From assembly GCA_020635395.1 (NCBI GenBank), contig JACJZV010000001.1, positions 434,001-498,000 of the forward strand: a stretch of 64,000 bases of DNA, written 5' to 3'. This document shows, in pieces, positions 36,221-43,463 of the stretch. How positions within the stretch are numbered: the stretch's first letter is position 1; every line of letters begins with the position of its first letter. The translations under genes were made by a program, and so were the position numbers. This stretch comes from Flavobacteriales bacterium (lineage in GTDB: Bacteria > Bacteroidota > Bacteroidia > NS11-12g > UBA9320). Under the pieces are notes generated by a model. It saw nothing but the letters and a program-made list of their open reading frames with translations. It searched no databases and had not been told where the DNA came from.

Positions 36221-36299
36221 AAAAAAGAAGCCCTGCTCAAAAAGAGCAGGGCAAATAAACCAAACTAACCATGAAAAAAATGCCTCCTTTCGAAGGCAC
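36221..36299 (-). ncRNA. Candidate small RNA, copy 1
   Basis: A predicted transcript of about 78 nt. The 5' hairpin (36298-36281) is a 7-bp stem TGCCTTC/GGAGGCA closed by a GAAA loop; its 3' arm holds most of an AGGAGG. A T-rich linker and a micro-ORF follow, then a 9-bp GC-rich terminator stem GCCCTGCTC/GAGCAGGGC (36252-36230) and a U-run (36229-36221). It has its own promoter just upstream. I do not recognise a known RNA family. Confidence 0.65.
36237..36272 (-). CDS. 11-codon micro-ORF in small RNA copy 1
   Basis: ATG at 36272, peptide MVSLVYLPCSF, stop within the terminator loop. AGGAGG lies 10 nt upstream, inside the 5' hairpin. Identical in all three copies, but so is the flanking sequence, so coding is unproven. 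Confidence 0.3.
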   Translation of the reverse strand: MVSLVYLPCSF

Positions 36300-36301
36300 T
36301 T

Positions 36302-36333
36302 CAAAGGTAAGCACATATTTTTGAATTGTGCAA
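36302..36333 (-). promoter_or_regulatory. Promoter of small RNA copy 1
   Basis: TTG (36333-36331), 21 bp, TACCTTTG (36309-36302). Confidence 0.65.
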
Positions 36334-36370
36334 TCTTTTTTTATTTTTTTTGAGAATTGGGATTTGATAT

Positions 36371-36449
36371 AAAAAAGAAGCCCTGCTCAAAAAGAGCAGG
36401 GCAAATAAACCAAACTAACCATGAAAAAAATGCCTCCTTTCGAAGGCAC
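36371..36449 (-). ncRNA. Candidate small RNA, copy 2
   Basis: Same structure as copy 1, shifted by 150 bp: hairpin 36448-36431 with GAAA loop, terminator stem 36402-36380, U-run to 36371. The core sequence is identical to copy 1. Confidence 0.65.
36387..36422 (-). CDS. 11-codon micro-ORF in small RNA copy 2
   Basis: MVSLVYLPCSF, same context as in copy 1. Confidence 0.3.
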   Translation of the reverse strand: MVSLVYLPCSF

Positions 36450-36451
36450 TT

Positions 36452-36483
36452 CAAAGGTAAGTGCATGTTTTTGAATTGTGCAA
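36452..36483 (-). promoter_or_regulatory. Promoter of small RNA copy 2
   Basis: TTTG with its TTG at 36483-36481, 21 bp, TACCTTTG (36459-36452). Confidence 0.65.
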
Positions 36484-36521
36484 ACTTTTTTTTATATTTT
36501 TTAAGAATCGAAATTTGATAC

Positions 36522-36600
36522 AAAAAAGAAGCCCTGCTCAAAAAGAGCAGGGCAAATAAACCAAACTAACCATGAAAAAAATGCCTCCTTTCGAAGGCAC
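36522..36600 (-). ncRNA. Candidate small RNA, copy 3
   Basis: Same structure, shifted by 151 bp: hairpin 36599-36582 with GAAA loop, terminator stem 36553-36531, U-run to 36522. It is the copy nearest the kdsC stop (36659), so read-through from the fdx-iscX-kdsC operon would also end at its terminator. Confidence 0.65.
36538..36573 (-). CDS. 11-codon micro-ORF in small RNA copy 3
   Basis: MVSLVYLPCSF, same context as in copy 1. Confidence 0.3.
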   Translation of the reverse strand: MVSLVYLPCSF

Positions 36601-36602
36601 TT

Positions 36603-36634
36603 CAAAGGTAATGTCGTTTTGCTGATATAACCAA
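36603..36634 (-). promoter_or_regulatory. Promoter of small RNA copy 3
   Basis: TTG (36634-36632), 21 bp, TACCTTTG (36610-36603). The spacer sequence differs from copies 1 and 2 but its length does not. Confidence 0.65.
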
Positions 36635-36658
36635 AAGAAAAAAATATTTTTTTTAAAC

Positions 36659-37165
36659 TTATTTTGTAATTTGCTGGTTTACAGTTAGTAATGTATCAAT
36701 AATTTGTCGGACACAGCCTTCGCCACCGTTAATTGGCGACACAAAATCAACCGAAAATCTTACCGAAGGCATGGCATTGGCAGGGCAGCACGAAAACCCA
36801 ACCAGACGCATCAAAGGTAAATCGGGTTCATCATCACCCATCATCAGGCATTCTTCGGCTCTTAAATCATTTTGTGTTATCCATTGTTCGAAGGTTTCTA
36901 CTTTGTTTTTTACCTGTACAAATACATCATTCACTCCAAGTCGTGTCATTCTATGAACCACACCCTGACTGCCTCCGCCACTAATTACGGCAATTTTGTA
37001 TCCTCTTTTTAATGCCTGACCAATAGCATATCCGTCTTTAACATTGGTAGATCGGGAAAAAACACCATTGTCATCCACGTAAATTTTTCCATCAGAAAGC
37101 ACCCCATCAAAGTCGAAAATCAGAGCTTTAATGTTTTTTAATTTTTGAAGATAAATTTCTGACAT
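36659..37165 (-). CDS. kdsC: KDO-8-phosphate phosphatase
   Basis: A HAD-superfamily phosphatase of 168 residues that makes KDO for the lipopolysaccharide core. Motif I is IFDFDGVLSDGKIYVDDNG, motif II is AVISGGGS, and motif III/IV is MGDDEPDLPLM. There is no cap domain, as expected for the tetrameric KdsC group. The 3-bp gap after iscX places it at the end of the fdx-iscX-kdsC operon. Confidence 0.92.
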   Translation of the reverse strand: MSEIYLQKLKNIKALIFDFDGVLSDGKIYVDDNGVFSRSTNVKDGYAIGQALKRGYKIAVISGGGSQGVVHRMTRLGVNDVFVQVKNKVETFEQWITQNDLRAEECLMMGDDEPDLPLMRLVGFSCCPANAMPSVRFSVDFVSPINGGEGCVRQIIDTLLTVNQQITK

Positions 37166-37168
37166 AAG

Positions 37169-37405
37169 TTATTGATTATCACGCCACTCGTAAACCCAAC
37201 TGGATTGAATCATCTCTAAATGGCCTTCATTGCAATCCTCTCGTTTGCCCATAAAGTTTGGAAGTTCTAAAACCCATTCAATCAAATCGGTAAACCGAAT
37301 TCGGTAAATTTTTCCCTCATTAAAGTCATCGCCAAATTTTTCATAAAGAGCCATGGCAATATCCTCATAATCATTCCAATAAATTGGTAGTTCAAACTTT
37401 TGCAT
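37169..37405 (-). CDS. iscX: IscX-like iron-sulfur assembly protein
   Basis: A small acidic protein of 78 residues. The order of features fits IscX: YWNDYEDIAMALYEKFGD at the N-terminus, IRFTDLIEWVLELPNF in the centre and LEMIQSSWVYEWRDN at the end. IscX binds IscS and modulates iron-sulfur cluster assembly. It lies 6 bp after the ferredoxin gene, the same pairing as in isc operons of other bacteria, although iscS and iscU are not in the window. Confidence 0.87.
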   Translation of the reverse strand: MQKFELPIYWNDYEDIAMALYEKFGDDFNEGKIYRIRFTDLIEWVLELPNFMGKREDCNEGHLEMIQSSWVYEWRDNQ

Positions 37406-37411
37406 CTGTTA

Positions 37412-37738
37412 TTAATGTCCGTTAAATTGACTTTGATCAGGAATAGTCACCACCACATCATCCGAAATTTTGCACTGACAGGCCAAGCGTGAATTAAGTG
37501 TAGGATTAATGGCTCTGTCAATAAAGTCTTCCTCTTTTTCGGTAATTTCGGGCAACGATTCCATACCGCTTTTTATATATACGTGGCAGGTGCTACAGGC
37601 ACATACCGCACCACAGTTGTGATGGAGGTGTACATCATTATCTAAAGCCACATCTAATATGGTTTCTCCTTTTGAGCAGCTTACTTCAATGGGCTGAAGA
37701 TTTTTGTCTTCGAATTGAAATGTTATTTTATAACTCAT
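37412..37738 (-). CDS. fdx: Isc-type 2Fe-2S ferredoxin
   Basis: A 108-residue ferredoxin. The cluster-binding cysteines are visible in the order CGAVCACSTC (three cysteines with the C-x5-C-x2-C form) and, about 35 residues later, LACQC. It supplies electrons to iron-sulfur cluster assembly. It heads the fdx-iscX-kdsC operon, behind a perfect -7 box. Confidence 0.93.
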   Translation of the reverse strand: MSYKITFQFEDKNLQPIEVSCSKGETILDVALDNDVHLHHNCGAVCACSTCHVYIKSGMESLPEITEKEEDFIDRAINPTLNSRLACQCKISDDVVVTIPDQSQFNGH

Positions 37739-37749
37739 ATTTGAGTGGG

Positions 37750-37757
37750 CAAAACTA
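37750..37757 (-). promoter_or_regulatory. -7 box for fdx-iscX-kdsC
   Basis: TAGTTTTG on the minus strand, a perfect TAnnTTTG, 11 nt upstream of the fdx ATG. Confidence 0.5.
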
Positions 37758-37845
37758 CCTATTTTTAAACATTCTAAATAAAAAAATGTGGCAACCTTAT
37801 ACTATATAAAAACTGTCACGTTAATTTGAAGAGAATTTTTAAAAC

Positions 37846-38985
37846 ATGACAAAGTTTAAAAAAGTTGGTATTTTATTTCTTTTTATTCTGCTCAATGCTA
37901 CCACAAGAGCCGAAATATTGACGGGTTTTGCCGCTTTGATAGGGCATTCACCAGATAATCCTGCCTTGGCGGGTTTATTAGCCGAATTGCAGAATGAGCA
38001 AATAAATACGGTGTTTAATGCCGCGGCAGACGTATATGAGATAAAGTCCTACGATAGAGGTATTTCACTCATATTTAATCGAAACATGGTGCTGAAAGAA
38101 GTTCAGATGTACGACAGTGGTTATTTGTATAAACGTTATGCTGGGAAAATGCCTTACGGGCTAACATTTGACGATAAGTTGTCGGACTACAACATGTATC
38201 AGCAGAAAGAATACACAACTACCTTGTTTAATCCGTATATATACACTAGAGTGTTGGAGCGGTTTACCATCAAATTGTATTTTAAAGATGAGAAAATTGA
38301 ATTGATTAAATTAATTGGCAACAAACAATATATAAATCAAACCGATTCTGTGTTGAGAGCCATGTGGGGTTTTAGGGTAATACCCGATGGAAAATGCGTT
38401 GAAGGAAATTGTATAGAAGGAACAGGTAAAATGACATGGGATGGCAACTTGAGCTATGTCGGAGCCTGGAGCAACGGAATACCGCATGGTGTGGGAGTGC
38501 TGAAAAATTTGGATGGATTTATGTATTCTGGCGGCTTTCAGGCTGGTTTTTTTTGGGGAAATGGAGAGCTGCAAATGCCTGATTCTCTAACCTATAATGG
38601 TTTATTTATATATGGTAAAAAGAATGGTGAAGGAAATATTGCTTACCAAAACGGAACTCGTTATAACGGATATTGGATAAACGATTTATTTCATGGTCAG
38701 GGGCAATTTTGGTTTTCAGAAAACTACTATTATGTCGGGCAATTTGCTTACAACCAATTTAATGGAAATGGGGTAATGTATAGTCCGGAAGGTGAATTGA
38801 GCGGCACGTTTAAGGATGGAAAACCTCATGGATATTGCGAACAATTTGTAACAAGAAACCATATAACGTTGAGCGGACTTTGGGTGGATGGCAAGAAGGA
38901 GGGAGAATTTTATTTGAGCAATCCGATAACCGGAACCACTAAAATGTATTTTAAAAATGATGTGGAAGTACCTGAAAATGAATAA
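37846..38985 (+). CDS. MORN-repeat protein
   Basis: A 379-residue exported protein (signal peptide MTKFKKVGILFLFILLNATT, then RAE). The N-terminal half (to about residue 190) is a domain I do not recognise. The C-terminal half has six to seven MORN repeats, seen as GTGKMTWDGNLSYVGAWSNG, GFMYSGGFQAGFFWGNGELQ and YYVGQFAYNQFNGNGVMY. MORN repeats form beta-hairpin ladders that bind lipids or proteins. TTAATTTG at 37821-37828 is a near -7 box. It overlaps the next gene by 8 bp. Confidence 0.85.
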   Translation: MTKFKKVGILFLFILLNATTRAEILTGFAALIGHSPDNPALAGLLAELQNEQINTVFNAAADVYEIKSYDRGISLIFNRNMVLKEVQMYDSGYLYKRYAGKMPYGLTFDDKLSDYNMYQQKEYTTTLFNPYIYTRVLERFTIKLYFKDEKIELIKLIGNKQYINQTDSVLRAMWGFRVIPDGKCVEGNCIEGTGKMTWDGNLSYVGAWSNGIPHGVGVLKNLDGFMYSGGFQAGFFWGNGELQMPDSLTYNGLFIYGKKNGEGNIAYQNGTRYNGYWINDLFHGQGQFWFSENYYYVGQFAYNQFNGNGVMYSPEGELSGTFKDGKPHGYCEQFVTRNHITLSGLWVDGKKEGEFYLSNPITGTTKMYFKNDVEVPENE

Positions 38986-39715
38986 TATTGAAAAAATAAA
39001 GTGGCCGATATTGGTGTTATTGTTGGCCACACAAGTAAGTTGTAAAGCACAAGAAATGACTACAATTAAGCAAAGTAGAACTATAAACGTGACAGGTACC
39101 GCCGAAAAGGAAGTTGTGCCAGATATTATTGTGTTCAATATTTCTCTTGCAGAATATTGGAAGGAGGAATTTGAAGATGGAAAGAAGTATGAAGATTATA
39201 AAACCAAAGTACCCATGACCGAAATTGAGCCTTTAATTTTGGCTCAATTAAAAAAAGTGGGAGTAAAAGAAAGCCAAATAAAGGTTGGAAACATTGGCAA
39301 TTATTATCGACAAAGAGGGAAGGAGTTGATGATTAGCAAAAATTTGATTTTAACGTTAAATAACTTTGAAATAGTGGATGAAATTGCCAAAACCATCGAT
39401 TCAAAAGGGGTTAGTAATTTGTATATCAGCGAATTAAAACACAGCAAAATGGCCGAATTTGAAAAACAAGTAAAATCGGAAGCCGTGAAAAATGCCAAAG
39501 AAAAAGCGGGCTATATGGTGGAAGCCATTGGCGAAAAACTGGGAGAAGTAATAAATATAACCGAGTCGGAGTATGGATACAACCCACAAACCCCAATAGT
39601 TTACGAAAGGAGGATGGCACTCAAATCGTCTGATGGTGGCGGTGGAGCGGCCACGGAGCTAAAAACCATAACCATAAGATTCGAGGTATTGGCCACTTTT
39701 GCTATCGCAGGATAA
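38978..39715 (+). CDS. SIMPL-domain (DUF541) protein
   Basis: A 245-residue protein of the SIMPL/DUF541 group, found in bacterial periplasms and around oxidative-stress genes. The N-terminus (MNNIEKIKWPILVLLLATQ, then VSC) is a probable lipoprotein signal with Cys about 21. The domain opens with INVTGTAEKEVVPDIIVFNI and ends with TITIRFEVLATF. I prefer the ATG at 38978 to the one at 38957 because it gives a cleaner signal. Its stop overlaps the end of convergent lysC by 14 bp. Confidence 0.85.
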   Translation: MNNIEKIKWPILVLLLATQVSCKAQEMTTIKQSRTINVTGTAEKEVVPDIIVFNISLAEYWKEEFEDGKKYEDYKTKVPMTEIEPLILAQLKKVGVKESQIKVGNIGNYYRQRGKELMISKNLILTLNNFEIVDEIAKTIDSKGVSNLYISELKHSKMAEFEKQVKSEAVKNAKEKAGYMVEAIGEKLGEVINITESEYGYNPQTPIVYERRMALKSSDGGGGAATELKTITIRFEVLATFAIAG

Positions 39716-40964
39716 GCTGCAAGGCATTTTCGTTTACATGCTCTAATATTTTTTGTTTTCCGGGGGCAATAGCCTCTAAATCAATTGATTTTGCAGGATT
39801 GAAAACAGTGAGCAATTGAAGGTTTTCTACTTGTTCAATCAAATAATTATCCTTAACAAACTCCAGAAACTTACCAATTCTGTATGAATCGTTGGTGGTG
39901 CAAAGCGAAAAAGACGTGGCGGTGTTTTGCATCAAATTAATTTGAATGCCTGCAGCGGCCAACGAACTAAAAATTTGACTTAAATTATCCTCAACAATAA
40001 ATGCTAAATCCTTGCTGCTGAGCGAAATCAAAATTTGATTGTCTTTAAAAATATAACACGGTGCGTGCACCACATTTTTTCCATCATGTTCCATAACTAC
40101 AGTTCCAGAATTTTCGGGACTTAAAAAAGATTTTACATACAACGGAATTTTCTTTTTCATCAAGGGTTGTATGGTTTTTGGGTGAATAACCGAAGCTCCA
40201 TAATAAGCCAATTCGATGGCTTCTTTGAATGAGATGTCAGATAAAAGAGTGGTTTCAGATATTCTTTTTGGGTCGGCATTCATCACACCCGGCACATCTT
40301 TCCATATAGTAACCGACTGTGCATCAAGGCTGTAGGCAAAAATGGCGGCTGTGTAGTCACTACCTTCTCTACCCAACGTGCTGTTGGTGTTTTCTGTAGT
40401 TCTGCCTATAAATCCTTGTGTAATGGTCAGTTGTTTTTCTATCAATTTTTTAGCCTTTTTGCCAATCAAATTTTCGGTAGTATCCCAGTTTATGCGAGCT
40501 CTTCGGTGGTGTGAGCTGGTTACTACAAAATTTCGTGCATCAAGCCAACGGTTTATCATCCCAATTTCATTGAGATAATGACTCACAATTCGGGTACTGA
40601 TTAATTCGCCATAGGGTACAATTTGATCGTAAACAAAATCGTAACCATTGGTGCTAACCTCGGTTTCTAAAGCACATTCCAACTCAATAAATAGGTTTTC
40701 TACCTCATAAAATTTGTCGGCCTTTTCGCCCATCAAATCAGCAATAATTTCGCGGTGATAACGCTTTAGTTCGGTCATAGTATCATTGGTGTTTTGTTTG
40801 TTAAAATACTGATGAACAAGTGTTTCCAGCAAGTTGGTCGTTTTCCCCATAGCCGAAATTACCACCAAAATACTTTCGCCATTAAACCGCCGAAGCACGT
40901 TGGCCACATTTTTTACCGCTTCCGCATCTTTTACCGAAGCACCGCCAAATTTGAAAACAAGCAT
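39702..40964 (-). CDS. lysC: Aspartate kinase (monofunctional)
   Basis: The first step of lysine, methionine and threonine synthesis. The amino-acid kinase domain starts with VFKFGGASVKDAEAVKNVAN and contains GFIGRTTENTNSTLGREGSD and VTIWKDVPGVMNADPK. An ACT-like regulatory region follows from about residue 300. There is no homoserine dehydrogenase domain, so this 420-residue enzyme is monofunctional. A perfect -7 box (TAACTTTG) at 41011-41004 lies 40 nt upstream, interlocked with the fbp promoter. Confidence 0.94.
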   Translation of the reverse strand: MLVFKFGGASVKDAEAVKNVANVLRRFNGESILVVISAMGKTTNLLETLVHQYFNKQNTNDTMTELKRYHREIIADLMGEKADKFYEVENLFIELECALETEVSTNGYDFVYDQIVPYGELISTRIVSHYLNEIGMINRWLDARNFVVTSSHHRRARINWDTTENLIGKKAKKLIEKQLTITQGFIGRTTENTNSTLGREGSDYTAAIFAYSLDAQSVTIWKDVPGVMNADPKRISETTLLSDISFKEAIELAYYGASVIHPKTIQPLMKKKIPLYVKSFLSPENSGTVVMEHDGKNVVHAPCYIFKDNQILISLSSKDLAFIVEDNLSQIFSSLAAAGIQINLMQNTATSFSLCTTNDSYRIGKFLEFVKDNYLIEQVENLQLLTVFNPAKSIDLEAIAPGKQKILEHVNENALQLILR

Positions 40965-40989
40965 ATAATTAATTATGAAAAGGCAAGTC

Positions 40990-41011
40990 TATATTTGCCG
41001 CTTCAAAGTTA
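40990..41011. promoter_or_regulatory. Interlocked divergent -7 boxes for fbp and lysC
   Basis: TATATTTG on the plus strand (40990-40997) and TAACTTTG on the minus strand (41011-41004), both perfect TAnnTTTG, face each other across 6 bp. Transcription of one gene must pass over the promoter of the other. Confidence 0.5.
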
Positions 41012-41035
41012 AAAATTTAACAGTATTCAATTTTC

Positions 41036-42028
41036 ATGAGTTCAACCAACGTAAATATGCGAAACAGAGTTATAACCCTCAGTCAGTTTATTGCCGATGA
41101 GCAGGCAAAATTTCCAGAAGCTACCGGCGATTTGTCCACCATTTTTCGAGACATAAAGTTGGCAGCCAAAATTGTGAACAGAGATGTAAATAAAGCAGGT
41201 TTGGTTGATATTTTGGGCGAACATGGCTCCACCAATATTCAAGGAGAAGATGTGAAAAAATTGGATGTTATTGCCAACGAAGAGTTCATTGAATCGTTGT
41301 CTTCCGGGGGTGATTGTTGTGCCATTATTAGCGAAGAAGAAGATTATATCAGAAAATTAAACCCCAATGCCAAATATATTGTGGCCATGGATCCATTGGA
41401 TGGCTCGTCAAATATCGACGTGAATGCCGCAATTGGGACAATTTTTTCAGTTTATAAAAGAAAAAGTGCTGTTGGAACAGAGGTGTTAGACTCCGACTGT
41501 CTGCAAACAGGAGTTCATCAAGTGGCAGCCGGATATGTTATTTATGGCAGCAGCACCATGTTGGTTTATACCACCGGAAATGGCGTAAACGGCTTTACGT
41601 TAGATAATTCCATTGGCGATTTTTGCCTGAGCCATCCAAACCTGAAAACCCCTGAAAATGGTAACATTTATTCTATCAATGAGGGAAACTATAACGAATT
41701 TTCGGAAGGCATAAAAAATTACATTGCCGATTGTAAAGATAAAACGTTGAGTGCAAGATATATCGGTAGCATGGTGGCCGATTTTCATCGCAACCTCATA
41801 AAAGGTGGAATATTTATGTATCCGGCCACCAGCAAAGCACCAAAAGGCAAATTAAGATTGATGTATGAATGCAACCCAATGTCGTTTTTAACCGAGCAGG
41901 CAGGCGGTATGGCTTCTACCGGAAAAGGCCGAATAATGGAAGTACAACCTACAGAATTGCATCAGCGAGTGCCAGTATTTATGGGTTCAAAAGCCATGGT
42001 GAGCCGTTTGCTCGAATTTGAGAAATAA
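41036..42028 (+). CDS. fbp: Fructose-1,6-bisphosphatase, class I
   Basis: Hydrolyses fructose-1,6-bisphosphate in gluconeogenesis. The metal-binding motif is AMDPLDGSSNIDVN (about 118-131), preceded by the EE pair ISEEED. The sugar-phosphate region (SARYIGSMVADFHRNLIKGG) and the C-terminal MYECNPMSFLTEQAGG are typical. The length of 330 residues is normal. It is followed after 4 bp by a diacylglycerol-kinase-family gene. Confidence 0.95.
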   Translation: MSSTNVNMRNRVITLSQFIADEQAKFPEATGDLSTIFRDIKLAAKIVNRDVNKAGLVDILGEHGSTNIQGEDVKKLDVIANEEFIESLSSGGDCCAIISEEEDYIRKLNPNAKYIVAMDPLDGSSNIDVNAAIGTIFSVYKRKSAVGTEVLDSDCLQTGVHQVAAGYVIYGSSTMLVYTTGNGVNGFTLDNSIGDFCLSHPNLKTPENGNIYSINEGNYNEFSEGIKNYIADCKDKTLSARYIGSMVADFHRNLIKGGIFMYPATSKAPKGKLRLMYECNPMSFLTEQAGGMASTGKGRIMEVQPTELHQRVPVFMGSKAMVSRLLEFEK

Positions 42029-42032
42029 GGAA

Positions 42033-42908
42033 ATGTTGGACAAAATTCTGGTTGTTTTTAACCCCACCGCGGGTGGGGGGAAATCAAAACAGATTTTTGA
42101 AAAATTCAACCAATTTTGCCACGAAAATGGCTTAACTTTCAAAGTTTATACCACCCAAAAAGCCAACGATGTAGATGGAATTAATGGTGCTGCGGCAGAT
42201 GTGGGCATTGAAATTGTGTCAATTTTTGGTGGAGACGGAACGCTGAACGACGTTGTAAATTCAGAAAATTGTCGGGCAAAAAAACTTCATATAGTCGGCA
42301 GTGGCAGTGGTAACGATTTTTATCGGCTTCTATACAACGAAATAAGTTTGCAGCAATCTTTTGAAAAAATTATAAATGGAGTTTTAAAACCAATAGACTA
42401 TGGCATTTGCAATCAAAAATATTTTATAAACGGCGTAGGCATTGGATTTGATGGGCAGGTGGCTTATGAAACCGCCAGCAATACATCCAAGTTTATAAGC
42501 GGAAAGACAAAATATTGGTTATCCATTCTTAAAAATGTTTTGGTCTATAAAAGTGCAGAATACACTATAAAATCTGAAAAAGATAGCATTAACACCAGAG
42601 CATTTATGATTTCGGTGGCCAATGGAACCGATTATGGCGGAGGCTTTAAAGTTTCACCACAAAGCGTACCCAATGACAAATATTTTAACCTGATTGTGAT
42701 AAACAAGATGTTGCCAATTTTGCGGCCATTTCGCATACCATTGGTCGAAAAAGGGGCACATTTAAACAAGACCTACGTAACACAAAAAATGGTAAAAAAA
42801 GCAAAAATAAGTTGCACGAAAGAGCAAAAGGCCCACGTAGATGGCGAGGTTTTGAGCGGAAAGGTATTTGAAATTGAATGGGTAGGTCAATTAAATTTTT
42901 TGGTTTGA
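42033..42908 (+). CDS. YegS/DAGK-family lipid kinase
   Basis: A 291-residue member of the diacylglycerol/sphingosine kinase fold. The N-terminal P-loop-like NPTAGGGKSKQIF and the catalytic GGDGTLNDVVNS are clear, and the C-terminal domain contains NGVGIGFDGQVAYE and the terminal DGE motif (AHVDGEVLSG). It probably phosphorylates a lipid such as diacylglycerol in the membrane. I choose the ATG at 42033, 4 bp after fbp, as it gives the usual N-terminus (MLDKILVVFNP). Confidence 0.9.
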   Translation: MLDKILVVFNPTAGGGKSKQIFEKFNQFCHENGLTFKVYTTQKANDVDGINGAAADVGIEIVSIFGGDGTLNDVVNSENCRAKKLHIVGSGSGNDFYRLLYNEISLQQSFEKIINGVLKPIDYGICNQKYFINGVGIGFDGQVAYETASNTSKFISGKTKYWLSILKNVLVYKSAEYTIKSEKDSINTRAFMISVANGTDYGGGFKVSPQSVPNDKYFNLIVINKMLPILRPFRIPLVEKGAHLNKTYVTQKMVKKAKISCTKEQKAHVDGEVLSGKVFEIEWVGQLNFLV

Positions 42909-42992
42909 TTAAACCAATTTTCTGCACATTTGGTTGAAACTTCTATATCAGGTTTGCGTATATGGTGTATATTGCACACATATTTTTAAAGC

Positions 42993-43454
42993 ATGCAACT
43001 AAGTATCATCATTTTTCTCATTGCAGTAGGGCTTTTACTTCTTCTTGTCGAAATTTTGGTTACTCCCGGAGTAATGCTGGGCATTGTTGGGCTTGGTTTT
43101 ATTGCCTACGGCGTTTACAGCACCTATCAAGTATATGGCAATTCTGTTGGTAGCATTACGTTGTTTGTTGTTGGCCTAATTACGATTGGCAGCGTATTGT
43201 TTGCGTTAAAAAGTGGGGTGTGGAGCCGAATGGCCTCGAAAGAGAAAATTGAAGCAAGAGCATTGGAAGACATGACCTTGCTGGCAAAAGTGGGCGACAC
43301 TGGAAAATCTCTTTCCATGATTCGGCCCATGGGAACGGCGTTGCTAAATGGTAAAAAAATAGAAGTTTCGTCGTTGGGCGAGGTGATAGATAGTGGGGCG
43401 GAATTAGAAGTGTTGAGAGTAGAACAAAATAAAATATTTGTAAAACAGATTTAA
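42993..43454 (+). CDS. NfeD-like membrane protein
   Basis: A 153-residue short NfeD protein. Two or three membrane helices occupy residues 3-70, with a GVMLGIVGLGF turn. A C-terminal OB-fold domain begins at GDTGKSLSMIRPMGTALLNG and ends in EVLRVEQNKIFVKQ. It lies 9 bp before floA, the standard NfeD-flotillin pairing thought to organise membrane microdomains. Confidence 0.92.
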   Translation: MQLSIIIFLIAVGLLLLLVEILVTPGVMLGIVGLGFIAYGVYSTYQVYGNSVGSITLFVVGLITIGSVLFALKSGVWSRMASKEKIEARALEDMTLLAKVGDTGKSLSMIRPMGTALLNGKKIEVSSLGEVIDSGAELEVLRVEQNKIFVKQI

Positions 43455-43463
43455 TAGAAGTGT

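Larger units (their letters stand above)
36215..36634 (-). repeat. Three tandem ~150-bp repeats, each a small transcription unit
   Basis: Three copies at a 150/151-bp pitch. A core of about 90 bp is nearly identical in all three, and the linkers between copies 1 and 2 are also similar. Read on the minus strand, each unit has TTG, exactly 21 bp, TACCTTTG, a GAAA-capped hairpin, an AGGAGG, an 11-codon frame and an intrinsic terminator. The third copy has a diverged upstream region but keeps the -33 and -7 elements at the same spacing, which points to selection on transcription. Confidence 0.88.

Noticed and set aside
36215..36634. Triple repeat as CRISPR, or as plus-strand genes (MKKMPPFEGTSK...) or longer minus-strand frames
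   Set aside because: Only three units of about 90 identical bp; the longer frames merely read through hairpins, and the plus-strand frames end differently in each copy and lack a promoter.
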